Positions 20,020-28,921 of a stretch of 64,000 nucleotides of DNA are shown here, one piece after another. Both the position numbers and the translations under genes were made by a program. How positions within the stretch are numbered: the first letter of the stretch is position 1; each line of letters opens with the position of its first letter. A model generated the notes under the pieces. The model had not been told where the DNA came from. It searched no databases and was given only the letters and a program-made list of their open reading frames with translations. The DNA comes from Pseudogulbenkiania subflava DSM 22618 (GTDB lineage Bacteria; Pseudomonadota; Gammaproteobacteria; Burkholderiales; Chromobacteriaceae), in contig NZ_FXAG01000015.1 of the NCBI RefSeq assembly GCF_900177275.1, positions 1-64,000 on the forward strand, read 5' to 3'.

Positions 20020-20229
20020 TAAGAACCTGTTCCCGATCTTGCTGCGCATCCCTGATCGGGGCTCATGTGCACTGCGTGCGAACCTATCGCTGGGCAAATC
20101 AAAGATTTGCACGCAGAGATTCTGCTCAGCGATCGGAAATCCTCATGTACTACTTGTACATTCCGGCTCCTGCGCTGCTCTTCCAACCCCGCTGAGGGCT
20201 GCTCGCGACAGGTCGTGAACAGGTTCTTA
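20020..20229 (-). repeat. Mosaic repeat, family A, copy 1 (at the ctaE stop codon)
   Basis: In minus orientation it opens TAAGAACCTGTTC, whose TAA is the ctaE stop, and closes with the inverted GAACAGGTTCTT. Apart from a ~70-bp internal insertion it aligns along its length with copy 2 at 63338-63487 (shared blocks include CCCTCAGCGGGG, CCGGAATGTAC, GTACATGAGGATTT and GAGCCCCGATCAGGGAT). The insertion carries the variable hairpin module: GCAAATC-aaa-GATTTGC, with CTGCGTGC/GCACGCAG and ATCGCTGGGC/GCTCAGCGAT as interleaved stems. No ORF of note. Confidence 0.85.
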
Positions 20230-21084
20230 GAGCCAGTACACCAGGGTAAACAGCAGCAGCCACACCACGTCGACGAAGTGCCAGTACCACGCCGCCGCCT
20301 CGAAGGCGAAATGGTGCTCGGTGTTGAAATGCCCCCTCACCACCCGCAACCACACCACCGCTAGGATGATGGCGCCGAGCAGCACGTGCATGCCGTGGAA
20401 GCCGGTCAGCATGTAGAACGTCATGCCGTAGGCGCCGGAGCCCAGCGTCAGGTTGAGCTCGTGCATGGCATGGCTATATTCGTGAGCCTGCAGGCCGAGG
20501 AACAACGCCCCCAGCAACACCGTCATTCCCAAGCCAATAGTCAGCGAGGTGCGCTTGCCCTGGATCAGCCCCCAGTGCGCCCAGGTCAGGGTGGCGCCGG
20601 AGGACAGCAGGATCAGCGTGTTGATGGCCGGCAACCCCCAGGCCGCCATCGCCTCGTAGCGCTGGGTGATGCCCGGTCCAGTAGACAAGGGCCAAGCCGC
20701 GGTGAAATCCGGGTACAGCAGCTTGTGCTCGAAATTACCCAGCTCAGGCACCGAGATCGTGCGCACGTAGAACAACGCGCCGAAGAAGGCGGCGAAGAAC
20801 ATCACCTCGGAAAAGATGAACCAGCCCATGCCCCAGCGGAACGACAGGTCTTCCTTACCGTGATAGTTCCCCTTCAGGCTTTCGCGGATCACATCGCCGA
20901 ACCAGCCGAACAGCATGTAGAACAGGATGGCGAAGCCGAGCCCCAACGAGAGCTTGCCGAAGCCGACGCCGTTGACCGCCAGTGCCGCGCCCAAGCCCAG
21001 GCAGAACAGCGCCAGCGCCCCCACCACCGGCCAACGCGACGGCTCCGGCACGAAGTAATGCGTTTGATGCGAGACCGATTCCAT
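20227..21084 (-). CDS. ctaE: Cytochrome c oxidase subunit III
   Basis: 285 residues with seven membrane helices. It begins HQTHYFVPEPSRWPVVGAL and contains FRWGMGWFIFSEVMFFAAFF, LQAHEYSHA (conserved Glu/His) and the C-terminal GFHGMHVLLGAI and AAWYWHFVDVVWLLLFTLVYW. Its TAA stop is formed by the end of a family A repeat. About 175 bp before the start, up to the DUF2970 gene, show nothing recognisable. Confidence 0.97.
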   Translation of the reverse strand: MESVSHQTHYFVPEPSRWPVVGALALFCLGLGAALAVNGVGFGKLSLGLGFAILFYMLFGWFGDVIRESLKGNYHGKEDLSFRWGMGWFIFSEVMFFAAFFGALFYVRTISVPELGNFEHKLLYPDFTAAWPLSTGPGITQRYEAMAAWGLPAINTLILLSSGATLTWAHWGLIQGKRTSLTIGLGMTVLLGALFLGLQAHEYSHAMHELNLTLGSGAYGMTFYMLTGFHGMHVLLGAIILAVVWLRVVRGHFNTEHHFAFEAAAWYWHFVDVVWLLLFTLVYWL

Positions 21085-21259
21085 GCCCGTTCTCCTGTAG
21101 ATGACTCACTCCCCGCCCCAGCCGGAACGAGGACGGCCCACCCGCGCGGAAGAGCGACTGCGGTTCCCCCGTTCAGCAGACCCGGCTCCAGCAAGGGCGC
21201 CGAGCGCCATGCTTCGCCGCAGGCCGCCGCCCGCCTTGGCGCGTCCAGACCCGTCGACG

Positions 21260-21436
21260 TCAGCGGGTCACCAGCGACACCAGCAGTAACAGCCCGCCGA
21301 TGAAACACGCCAGCAGCAGCAGCGCGGCCACCGCGATCTGCCAGAAGCGCAACTTGACGTCCTGCCCTGCCGCCTTGCCCTTGCGGATACCGAGAAACGC
21401 CGACAGCACCGCCGACACCCCGGCTAGCCATTTCAC
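21260..21436 (-). CDS. DUF2970 family small membrane protein
   Basis: 58 residues: KWLAGVSAVLSAFLGIRKGKAAGQD followed by one long membrane helix (FWQIAVAALLLLACFIGGLL). The GTG start at 21436 overlaps the ctaG stop as GTGA, which fixes the start. DUF2970 proteins accompany ctaG and ctaE in proteobacteria; function unknown. Confidence 0.78.
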   Translation of the reverse strand: MKWLAGVSAVLSAFLGIRKGKAAGQDVKLRFWQIAVAALLLLACFIGGLLLLVSLVTR

Positions 21437-21984
21437 GACGCCCCCTGCCCCGGCACGTCGAACACGCTGTAGGCCAGCGTGATCTCGCCGATGTCGGCCG
21501 GCATGGCGCGGTCGATCACGAACACCACCGGGAAGCGCCTCGTCTCGCCGGGTTTGAAGACCTGCTGGCGAAAACAGAAACACTCCAGCTTCTTGACGTA
21601 ATTACCGGCCGCCGCCGGCAGGTAGCGCGGCACCGCCTGGCCGGTCACCTCGCGGTTGCTGGCGTTGGTGATCTCATAGTCGACCCGCACGAATTCGCCG
21701 CGCGGCGCCGCCATCTGCCCCACCAGCGGCCTGACCTGCCATGGCAGACCCGCCTGCACCGTGGCGTCGAAGCGCAGGCGCACCGGCGCCGCCGTGACCG
21801 CCAGATCACTCGCCGCAACCGCCGGTGCCGGGGCATCGGCCTTGACCAGCTGGTTGATGCCGGTCACCTCGCAGATCACCCGGTACAGCGGGATCAGCGC
21901 CCAGGCGAAGGCGAACATCACGCAGGCGATGACGCCCAGTTTCAGCAGCAGTACCCGGTTATCCGCTCGGCTCGATTCCGCCAT
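21433..21984 (-). CDS. ctaG: Cytochrome c oxidase assembly protein CtaG (Cox11 type)
   Basis: 183 residues. One N-terminal membrane anchor (LLKLGVIACVMFAFAWALIPLYRVICEVTGIN) precedes a beta-rich periplasmic domain with the copper-binding CFCF motif (LECFCFRQQVFKPGE). It delivers copper to the CuB site of subunit I. It begins 9 bp after ctaD. Confidence 0.95.
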   Translation of the reverse strand: MAESSRADNRVLLLKLGVIACVMFAFAWALIPLYRVICEVTGINQLVKADAPAPAVAASDLAVTAAPVRLRFDATVQAGLPWQVRPLVGQMAAPRGEFVRVDYEITNASNREVTGQAVPRYLPAAAGNYVKKLECFCFRQQVFKPGETRRFPVVFVIDRAMPADIGEITLAYSVFDVPGQGAS

Positions 21985-21993
21985 ACCTCCCGC

Positions 21994-23622
21994 TCAGTGA
22001 TGAGCGCCCCCCGTCATGGAATGAATCACACCATTATCGCCCGCCTCCACGTGCGGTGCCTCGACGAAGCTGTGGTAAGGCGCCGGCGTCGGGATCTGCC
22101 ACTCCAACGTCTCGGCCCCTTCCCACGGCTTGTGCGGCGCCGCCTGGCCGTGCCGGATCGAGCGCAGCATGTTATAGAGGAAGATCAGTTGGCCCAGGCC
22201 GAAACAGAAGGCGCCGATCGAGGCGATGCGGTTGAAGTCGGTGAACTGCAACGCATAGTCGGGGATGCGTCGCGGCATGCCGGCCAGCCCGAGGAAGTGC
22301 ATCGGGAAGAAAGTGACGTTGAACCAGATCATCGACCACCAGAAGTGGAACTTGCCGAGTGGTTCCGAGTACATCTTGCCGGTCATTTTCGGAAACCAGT
22401 AATAGATCGCCGCGAACAGGCTGAACAGGGCGCCCGCCACCAGCACGTAATGGAAGTGCGCCACCACGTAGTAGGTATCCTGCAACTGAATATCCACCGC
22501 GGCCACCGACAGGGTCACACCGGACAGGCCACCGACCGTGAACAGGCAGACGAAACCGACGGCAAACAACATCGGCGTCTCGAAGCTCATCGCCCCCTGC
22601 CACATGGTGCCGATCCAGTTGAACACCTTCACCCCGGTCGGCACCGCGATCAGCATGGTGGCGTACATGAAGAACAGCTGGGCGGTGGCCGGCATGCCGG
22701 TGGTGAACATGTGGTGCGCCCACACCATGAACGACAACACGGCGATGGAGCTGGTGGCGTACACCATCGAGGTGTAGCCGAACAGCGGCTTGCGGCTGAA
22801 GGTCGGGATGATGTGACTGACGATGCCGAACGCCGGCAACGCCATGATGTACACCTCGGGGTGGCCGAAGAACCAGAAGATGTGCTGGTACATCACCGGG
22901 TCACCGCCACCCGCAGCATTGAAGAAGTGGGTGCCGAAGTGGCGGTCGGTCAGCACCATGGTCACCACGCCGGCCAGCACCGGCATCACCGCGATGATCA
23001 GGTAGGCGGTGATCAAGGATGCCCAGGCGAACATCGGCATCTTCATCATCGTCATGCCCGGCGCGCGCAGGTTGAGGATGGTGACGATGATGTTGATCGA
23101 ACCCATGATCGAGCTCACGCCGAGGATGTGGATGGCGAAGATGGTCAGATCCATGCCCATGCCCATCTGCGTGGCCAGCGGCGCATACAGCGTCCAGCCG
23201 GCCGCCGCCGCACCGCCCGGCACGAAGAAGGAAATCAGCAGCAAGAGTGCCGCCGGCGGCAGCAGCCAGAAACTCCAGTTGTTCATGCGCGCAAACGCCA
23301 TGTCCGGCGCGCCGATCATCAGCGGCAGCAGCCAGTTGGCGAGCCCTGTGAAGGCCGGCATGATGGCGCCGAACACCATCACCAGGCCGTGCAGCGTGGT
23401 GAGCTGGTTGAACAGCTCCGGCTGGAAGAATTGCAGCCCCGGTTGGAACAGCTCGGCGCGGATGCACAAGGCCATCACCCCGCCCGACAGAAACATGGTG
23501 AACGAGAACCACAGGTACATCGAGCCGATGTCCTTGTGGTTGGTGGCGGCCAGCCAGCGCCAGAGGCCGGTCGGCTTACCGTGTTCATGGGGAGCGTGTC
23601 CCGCCGTGGTGCTGATCGCCAT
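21994..23622 (-). CDS. ctaD: Cytochrome c oxidase subunit I
   Basis: 542 residues with twelve membrane helices. It contains heme a and a3/CuB ligands in TTLHGLVMVFG, HIFWFFGHPEVYIMALPAFG (His-Tyr crosslink site HPEVY), WAHHMFTTG and VAHFHYVLVAG. The ATG at 23622 has a strong AGGAGG; the in-frame extension to 23739 is rejected. It is the catalytic subunit of the aa3-type oxidase. Confidence 0.98.
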   Translation of the reverse strand: MAISTTAGHAPHEHGKPTGLWRWLAATNHKDIGSMYLWFSFTMFLSGGVMALCIRAELFQPGLQFFQPELFNQLTTLHGLVMVFGAIMPAFTGLANWLLPLMIGAPDMAFARMNNWSFWLLPPAALLLLISFFVPGGAAAAGWTLYAPLATQMGMGMDLTIFAIHILGVSSIMGSINIIVTILNLRAPGMTMMKMPMFAWASLITAYLIIAVMPVLAGVVTMVLTDRHFGTHFFNAAGGGDPVMYQHIFWFFGHPEVYIMALPAFGIVSHIIPTFSRKPLFGYTSMVYATSSIAVLSFMVWAHHMFTTGMPATAQLFFMYATMLIAVPTGVKVFNWIGTMWQGAMSFETPMLFAVGFVCLFTVGGLSGVTLSVAAVDIQLQDTYYVVAHFHYVLVAGALFSLFAAIYYWFPKMTGKMYSEPLGKFHFWWSMIWFNVTFFPMHFLGLAGMPRRIPDYALQFTDFNRIASIGAFCFGLGQLIFLYNMLRSIRHGQAAPHKPWEGAETLEWQIPTPAPYHSFVEAPHVEAGDNGVIHSMTGGAHH

Positions 23623-23665
23623 GCTCGTCCTCCTGATTCCCCTGCCGTCGCGGTCAGGGCGGGCT

Positions 23666-24781
23666 TTATGCCTTGCCACCGCGCGCCGCCTTGATGTCCT
23701 TGGGTTGCACCACGTCGCCGGTATGGTTGCCCCAGGCATTGCGCTCGTAGGTGATCACCGCCGCGATGTCGGTGTCCGACAGCTGCTTGCCCCAGGCGGC
23801 CATCGCCGGGTTCCGCTTGCTGCCGTTGAGCACGATGTCGATATGCGCCGGCTTGTCCTTGGTGGCGATGGGCGAGCCATCGAGCGCCGGGAACGCGCCC
23901 GGAATCCCCTTGCCGTTGGCCTGGTGGCAGGCCACGCAGTTCTGCTGGAACACTTTCTCGCCGCGCGCCTTGAGGTCGGCCAGCGCCCACACCTTGTTGG
24001 GGTCGTCGGCACTGGCGGCTGCCAGCTTCTTCCTGGCGGCAAGCCACAGCGCGTAATCCTCCGGCGTCCGGGCGTCGACCACGATCGGCATGAAGCCATG
24101 GTCCTTGCCGCACAACTCGGCGCACTGGCCGCGGTACACCCCCGGCTTGTCGACCAGGAACCAGGCGTCGCGCACGAAGCCGGGAATGGCATCCTGCTTC
24201 ACACCCAGCGACGGCACCCACCAGGAGTGGATCACGTCGTTGGCGGTGAGCAGCAGCCGCACCTTCTTGCCGGTCGGCACCACCAGCGGCTCGTCCACCT
24301 CCAGCAGGTAATGCGTGCCCTTGGCCGAAGCGCTGTGCAGCGCCTCGGTCGGCGTCGCCAGATGGCTGACGAAACCGACTCCGTCGTCGAGGTAGTCGTA
24401 GCGCCACTTCCACTGGAAGCCGGTAATCTTGATGGTCATGTCCTCAGCGCGCGTGCTCTTTTGCGCCAGCACCGCCCTGGTGGCCGGCCACGCCATGCCG
24501 ACCAGGATCAGGAACGGGATCACGGTCCAGATGATTTCGACGGTGGTGTTTTCATGGAACGGCCGGGCCCGGTGCCCGAGCGATTTGCGGTGGCGCAAGA
24601 TGGCGTAGAACATCACGCCGAATACCACGATGAAGATGGTGACCGTGATCAGCAGCAGCAGGCTGTGCAGGTCGTAAATCTGGCGCGCCACCGGGGTCAC
24701 CGGCGGCTGGAAGGTGAAGTCGGCAGCGTAGACGGTACCGACCCCACCCAACATGGACAGCAGGATACGCTTGCCGGACAT
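23666..24781 (-). CDS. ctaC: Cytochrome c oxidase subunit II with fused cytochrome c domain
   Basis: 371 residues. A signal/first segment is followed by two membrane helices (about 37-60 and 84-103) and a cupredoxin domain with the CuA ligands H185, C220, E222, C224, H228 and M231 (GQCAELCGKDHGFM). A C-terminal cytochrome c domain carries CVACH at 282-286. This caa3-like architecture receives electrons directly from cytochrome c. First gene of the oxidase run. Confidence 0.97.
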   Translation of the reverse strand: MSGKRILLSMLGGVGTVYAADFTFQPPVTPVARQIYDLHSLLLLITVTIFIVVFGVMFYAILRHRKSLGHRARPFHENTTVEIIWTVIPFLILVGMAWPATRAVLAQKSTRAEDMTIKITGFQWKWRYDYLDDGVGFVSHLATPTEALHSASAKGTHYLLEVDEPLVVPTGKKVRLLLTANDVIHSWWVPSLGVKQDAIPGFVRDAWFLVDKPGVYRGQCAELCGKDHGFMPIVVDARTPEDYALWLAARKKLAAASADDPNKVWALADLKARGEKVFQQNCVACHQANGKGIPGAFPALDGSPIATKDKPAHIDIVLNGSKRNPAMAAWGKQLSDTDIAAVITYERNAWGNHTGDVVQPKDIKAARGGKA

Positions 24782-24926
24782 CGCGTCCCCCTTGTATACC
24801 TAGGCGGCCCACGTCGGACCGAAGCAGAAATGCCGACCTTTTAGCGCGCCGGCTATTATCGATAGTAGGAAAAAGCACCAGAAAAACAAGAACATGTCAT
24901 GATGCACTGCAATATGCAGCCATGAA

Positions 24927-24964
24927 AAAGGCTTCGGCCAACCTTTCACGGTTGGCCGAAGCCT
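24927..24964 (-). terminator. Terminator hairpin built from two inverted uptake-like 12-mers (after bioD)
   Basis: AAGGCTTCGGCCAACC (24927-24942) pairs with GGTTGGCCGAAGCCTT (24949-24964) in a 16-bp stem. In minus orientation it is followed by TTTTTC, so it terminates bioD, which ends 38 bp before. Both arms contain the exact recurring 12-mer. The 220 bp between ctaC and bioD hold nothing else recognisable. Confidence 0.85.
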
Positions 24965-25001
24965 TGTCAGTACAGCCAGAGCACCGGCCCGGCGCCCGGC
25001 C

Positions 25002-25625
25002 TCAGCCTTCGTAGGGAATCTCCAGCAGCAGCGGCGCGGCGATGTGGGCCTGCAGCGTGGCAAGGTTCTCGGCGTACGCCGCCTGCTCCGGCACCACGCG
25101 GTTGGCCACCCACCCGGCCAGCGGTAGGCCGGCGGCTTCGATCGCCTGCACCGTCAGCAAGGCATGGTTGATACAGCCCAGCCGCATCCCCACCACCAGG
25201 ATCACCGGCAGCTGCAGCGCCTGCGCCAGATCCCGCATGAAGAGCCGCTCGGTCAGCGGCGCGAACCAGCCACCGGCCCCCTCCACCAGCACCACATCAG
25301 CCATGGCCGCCAGCCGTTGATAATGTTCCCTGATGCGCTCCAGCGAGATGTCGACCCCAGCCTGACGCGCCGCGATATGCGGCGAGATCGGCGGCAGGAA
25401 ACGGTAGGGGTTCATCAGCTCGAGATCGGTCTGCCCGGTGGCCGCCACCAGGCGCTCGACGTCGCTGTTGCGCCAGCGCCCGTCCGGCAGCACCTCGCAG
25501 CCCGACGCCACCGGCTTCATCGCCAGCACGCGCCGGCCCTCCGAGCGCCAGCGTTCGATCAGTTTCACCGCGGCATGGGTCTTGCCGATGTCGGTATCGG
25601 TCCCGGTGACGAAATAGCCTTGCAT
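25002..25625 (-). CDS. bioD: Dethiobiotin synthetase BioD
   Basis: 207 residues. N-terminal P-loop GTDTDIGKTHAAVKL, the substrate region MKPVASGCE, and VLVEGAGGWFAPL with the second ATP-site motif. It closes the ureido ring of dethiobiotin. The start at 25625 (MQGYFVTGTDTD) is the usual distance from the P-loop. It stands alone here without other bio genes. Confidence 0.95.
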   Translation of the reverse strand: MQGYFVTGTDTDIGKTHAAVKLIERWRSEGRRVLAMKPVASGCEVLPDGRWRNSDVERLVAATGQTDLELMNPYRFLPPISPHIAARQAGVDISLERIREHYQRLAAMADVVLVEGAGGWFAPLTERLFMRDLAQALQLPVILVVGMRLGCINHALLTVQAIEAAGLPLAGWVANRVVPEQAAYAENLATLQAHIAAPLLLEIPYEG

Positions 25626-25685
25626 GCTGAGTCCTTGCTCGAGAGGTAGCCGTCGTGCCGATCGGCACACCCTGGACACGACAAA

Positions 25686-25710
25686 GGGCGACCCCTCGTG
25701 AGGGTCGCCC
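25686..25710 (-). terminator. Rho-independent terminator after leuA
   Basis: GGGCGACCC and GGGTCGCCC form a 9-bp GC stem with a 7-base loop. In minus orientation it is followed by TTTGT. It lies 57 bp beyond the leuA stop. Confidence 0.75.
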
Positions 25711-25766
25711 GGCCTGCCAATCAGGGTTGCCGATTCGCGGCTAGAAATGGTGGGGACGCGGTAACG

Positions 25767-27560
25767 TCACACCTCGCCTTGCGGATTAACGCGCTCCAAC
25801 TTGCTGGCCAGCTTGTTGAGTGCGGAAAGATAAGCCTTGGCACTGGCGACGATCACGTCGGTATCGGCGCCCTGGCCGTTGACGATGCGGCCGTCGCGCG
25901 CCAGACGCACCGTCACCTCGCCCAGCGACTCGGTGCCCTTGGTCACGGCGTTGACCGAGTACAGCTCCAGCTCGGAATCGCTCTTGGCCACGCTCTCGAT
26001 CGCCTTGAACACCGCGTCCACCGGGCCGGAACCGCTGCTGACGGCACGCTGCTCGGCCCCGCGCTCGTTGAACACGATCTCGGCCCGCGGCAGTTCACCG
26101 GTCTCGGTATTGACCTTGAGCGAGACGAACTTGAACTCTTCCTGGTCGATCGCCACCATCTCGTCCGACACCAGCGCCTGCAGATCCTCGTCGAAAATCT
26201 CGCGCTTCTTGTCGGCCAGTTCCTTGAAGCGGGCGAAGGCGGCGTTGAGCGCCTCCTCGCTGGACAGCACGATGCCCAGTTCCGCCAGCTTGGTCTTGAA
26301 GGCGTTGCGGCCGGACAGCTTGCCCAGGGTCAGACGGTTGGTGGACCAGCCCACACTCTCCGCCGACATGATCTCGTAGGTCTCGCGATGCTTCAGCACG
26401 CCGTCCTGGTGGATGCCGGACTCGTGGGCAAAGGCGTTAGCGCCGACGATGGCCTTGTTCGGCTGCACCGGGTAGCCGGTGATGGTCGACACCAGCTTGG
26501 ACGACGGCACGATCTGGGTGGCATCGACGCGGGTATCGACGGCAAAGATGTCCTTGCGGGTGCGCACCGCCATCACGATCTCTTCCAGCGCGGCGTTGCC
26601 GGCGCGCTCGCCCAGACCGTTGATGGTGCACTCCACCTGGCGCGCCCCGCCCAGCACCGCGGCCAGGCTATTGGCCACCGCCATGCCCAGGTCGTTGTGA
26701 CAGTGCGCCGACCAGATCACCTTGTCGCCGCCCGGGGTCTTGGCGATCAGCTCACGGAAGAACGCCTCGGTGACACGCGGCACGGCGTAGCCGACGGTAT
26801 CCGGCACGTTCAGCGTGGTGGCGCCAGCCTCGATCACCGCGCCGAAGATGCGGGCAAGGAAGTCGATATCCGAACGCAAGGCGTCCTCAGCCGAGAATTC
26901 GACGTCGTCGGTATACTCGCGGGCAATCTTCACCGCCTTCACCGCCGCCTCGACTACCTGGTCCGGCGTCATGCGCAGCTTCTTCTCCATGTGGATCGGG
27001 CTGGTGGCGATGAAGGTGTGGATGCGGCCCTTGGCGGCCGGCTTGATCGCCTCGCCGGCGGCGCGCACGTCGCGCTCGTTGGCCCGCGCCAGCGAACAGA
27101 CGGTGGATTCCTTGATCACTTCGGCAATGGCGTGGATGGCGTCGGCATCACCCGGGCTCGCCGCGGCGAAGCCGGCCTCGATCACGTCCACGCCCAGGCG
27201 TTCCAGCTGGCGGGCGATGCGGATTTTCTCTTCCTTGGTCATCGAGGCGCCGGGGCTCTGCTCGCCGTCGCGCAAGGTGGTGTCGAAGATGTACAAACGA
27301 TCGCCCATGTTGAAACCCTTCCCTTGTCCCGGCACCGCCGCGGTGCCGCTCAGATAGTCGTTGAAGTCGAATCTTCTGCCCTGGCTGGCGGCCAGTTGCG
27401 CCAGCTTGTTCAACTGGGCGAGCGGCAGACTGCCGCGCTCGCGCCACTTGTAAATCGCCGCGCGGGAGACCGGTTCATCCGGAAACGCCGCGTTCAGCGC
27501 CTCAGCCAACTCGCTCGGTCCGCCAAAGTTGGCGATCAGACGCTCAATGTCCAATTGCAT
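25767..27560 (-). CDS. leuA: 2-isopropylmalate synthase with N-terminal HTH-like domain
   Basis: 597 residues. From M85 ([20 protein letters not shown]) it is a complete LeuA: TIM barrel with [17 protein letters not shown] and [14 protein letters not shown], then linker and C-terminal leucine-binding LeuA dimer domain. Residues 1-84 ([20 protein letters not shown], then [20 protein letters not shown]) look like a Cro/cI-type helix-turn-helix fused in front. The ATG at 27560 has AGGAG at proper spacing; an alternative start for the catalytic part alone is the ATG at 27308. It commits 2-ketoisovalerate to leucine synthesis. The HTH could be regulatory or a mere fold relic. Confidence 0.93.
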   Translation of the reverse strand: MQLDIERLIANFGGPSELAEALNAAFPDEPVSRAAIYKWRERGSLPLAQLNKLAQLAASQGRRFDFNDYLSGTAAVPGQGKGFNMGDRLYIFDTTLRDGEQSPGASMTKEEKIRIARQLERLGVDVIEAGFAAASPGDADAIHAIAEVIKESTVCSLARANERDVRAAGEAIKPAAKGRIHTFIATSPIHMEKKLRMTPDQVVEAAVKAVKIAREYTDDVEFSAEDALRSDIDFLARIFGAVIEAGATTLNVPDTVGYAVPRVTEAFFRELIAKTPGGDKVIWSAHCHNDLGMAVANSLAAVLGGARQVECTINGLGERAGNAALEEIVMAVRTRKDIFAVDTRVDATQIVPSSKLVSTITGYPVQPNKAIVGANAFAHESGIHQDGVLKHRETYEIMSAESVGWSTNRLTLGKLSGRNAFKTKLAELGIVLSSEEALNAAFARFKELADKKREIFDEDLQALVSDEMVAIDQEEFKFVSLKVNTETGELPRAEIVFNERGAEQRAVSSGSGPVDAVFKAIESVAKSDSELELYSVNAVTKGTESLGEVTVRLARDGRIVNGQGADTDVIVASAKAYLSALNKLASKLERVNPQGEV

Positions 27561-27588
27561 GCCCAGCTCCTGCTGCGTTATGGGTTTC

Positions 27589-27617
27589 ACAATACTGACA
27601 GCACGACACAATGTCAA
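27589..27617 (-). promoter_or_regulatory. Predicted sigma-70 promoter of leuA
   Basis: On the minus strand TTGACA (27617-27612) and TATTGT (27594-27589) are separated by exactly 17 bases, about 30 bp before the leuA start codon. The -35 is a full consensus match. Confidence 0.65.
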
Positions 27618-27625
27618 ACATAAAC

Positions 27626-27716
27626 GTCCACCGTTTCGACGAACAACTCATTTCGGTGTGTCCAACCAACAAATATTAGACATTAAGTCCAACGTAACAC
27701 GACAGTAAAACGTCCA
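27626..27716 (-). repeat. Four TGGAC repeats upstream of leuA promoter
   Basis: TGGAC (read on the minus strand) occurs at 27626-27630, 27660-27664, 27687-27691 and 27712-27716, spaced 34, 27 and 25 bp. The outer two extend to TGGACGTTT. They lie just upstream of the -35. They could be operator sites, but nothing shows which protein would bind. Confidence 0.35.
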
Positions 27717-27733
27717 TGCCTCTCCACGCATGC

Positions 27734-27759
27734 AAAAAAGGCGGCCAAGGCCGCCTTTT
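27734..27759 (-). terminator. Bidirectional-looking terminator after pssA
   Basis: AAAAAAGGCGGCC-aa-GGCCGCCTTTT forms a 7-bp GC stem with A/T runs on both sides, 26 bp beyond the pssA stop. Confidence 0.8.
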
Positions 27760-27784
27760 CCTCCTGCATCCCACAATGGGCTGC

Positions 27785-28564
27785 TTACTGCTCCGGAGAC
27801 ACTGCGCTGCCGCCCCCGTTCTTGCTGCGCGACAGGCCAAGCAACGCCATCACGTAGCCGGACAGGCCATAGCCGACGAAGAAACCGAACAGCACCAGCG
27901 GCGGCTTCGACACCAGCAGCAGGATCACCAGCACCACCACCAGCATGGCGACAAACGGCACCTTGCGGCGCAGGTGAATCTCCTTGAAGCTCCAGAACTT
28001 GACGTTGGTCACCATGGAGATACCCGCGAACGCGGTGAAGCCCAGCGCCACCCACGGCAGGATCGCCAGGTCGTTGTAACCGTACTCGTGGCAGATCCAC
28101 ACCAGCCCGGCCACCAGCGCTGCCGCTGCCGGGCTCGGAATACCGGTGAACCAGCGCTTGTCGGCGGTGCCGATCATGGTATTGAAGCGCGCCAGGCGCA
28201 GTGCAGCGCCGGCGCAATAGATAAAGGCCACCATCCAGCCCAGCTTGCCCAGCCCACGCAACATCCACTCGTACGCCACCAGGGCCGGCGCCACGCCGAA
28301 GCTGACCATGTCGGAGAGACTGTCGAACTCCGCACCGAAGGCGCTCTGGCTGTGCGTCAGCCGTGCCACGCGGCCATCCAGCCCGTCCAGCACCATGGCG
28401 ATGAAGATCGCCATCGCAGCGTATTCGAAATTCTTGTTCATGCCCTGCACCACGGCGTAGAAACCGGCGAACAGCGCGGCCAGCGTGAACAGGTTGGGCA
28501 ACAGGTAAATGCCCTGGCGCCGGAGCGTCGGCTTTTCCCGGCTGGGTGTGACAGAAGTCTGCAT
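27785..28564 (-). CDS. pssA: CDP-diacylglycerol-serine O-phosphatidyltransferase
   Basis: 259 residues with about seven membrane segments. It has the CDP-alcohol phosphotransferase signature DGLDGRVARL followed by FGAEFDSLSDMVSFG (DxxDG..AR..G...D...D), complete. It makes phosphatidylserine, the substrate of the Psd encoded divergently next to it. The start at 28564 (MQTSVTP) is preceded by GTGAAG; the frame is open further upstream. Confidence 0.95.
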   Translation of the reverse strand: MQTSVTPSREKPTLRRQGIYLLPNLFTLAALFAGFYAVVQGMNKNFEYAAMAIFIAMVLDGLDGRVARLTHSQSAFGAEFDSLSDMVSFGVAPALVAYEWMLRGLGKLGWMVAFIYCAGAALRLARFNTMIGTADKRWFTGIPSPAAAALVAGLVWICHEYGYNDLAILPWVALGFTAFAGISMVTNVKFWSFKEIHLRRKVPFVAMLVVVLVILLLVSKPPLVLFGFFVGYGLSGYVMALLGLSRSKNGGGSAVSPEQ

Positions 28565-28921
28565 CTTCACTTTCCGCAGAATACAACGGCACCAAGGCAC
28601 CGTTGCGGTTGGTATCAACGAATCGGCTTACAATCTTTGGACGGAGGGCATCGGCCCGACACGTGGCCGACGGCATGACAGCCAGGGCCGACCCCGCCGA
28701 GGACAAGTCCGCGCCGGACAAGGCACAATCAATAAAGATGCCTGCCTTACCCTCTCCAGCGGACCACACGAAGAGCGCTAACCGGTTCTTAGCCCGCTAT
28801 TGTAACGCGACCGGCGCGGCGGGCGGGCAACACCTTGTCGGCCTTGCCAGCCCGCCCAGCGCGGCCGGCAGGCGAATAGGCTATACTTTGCCGCTTTGAC
28901 CGAACTTTTGGGAACCCGCCC
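28565..28921. other. Intergenic region between divergent pssA and psd
   Basis: 357 bp without a credible gene. A TATACT at about 28880-28885, some 40 bp before the psd start, is a plausible -10 element, but no matching -35 is evident. I recognise no repeats or hairpins here. It must hold the promoters of both phospholipid genes. Confidence 0.4.

Noticed and set aside
20020-20229. Retron or group II intron origin for the structured repeats
   Set aside because: No reverse transcriptase gene is in the window and no msr/msd or intron domain V pattern is visible.
24800-25063. Short ORFs across the bioD/ctaC gap and other 12-mer hairpins (ending ...GWPK.F)
   Set aside because: Their shared sequence is only the translation of the repeated 12-mer hairpin, not conserved protein.
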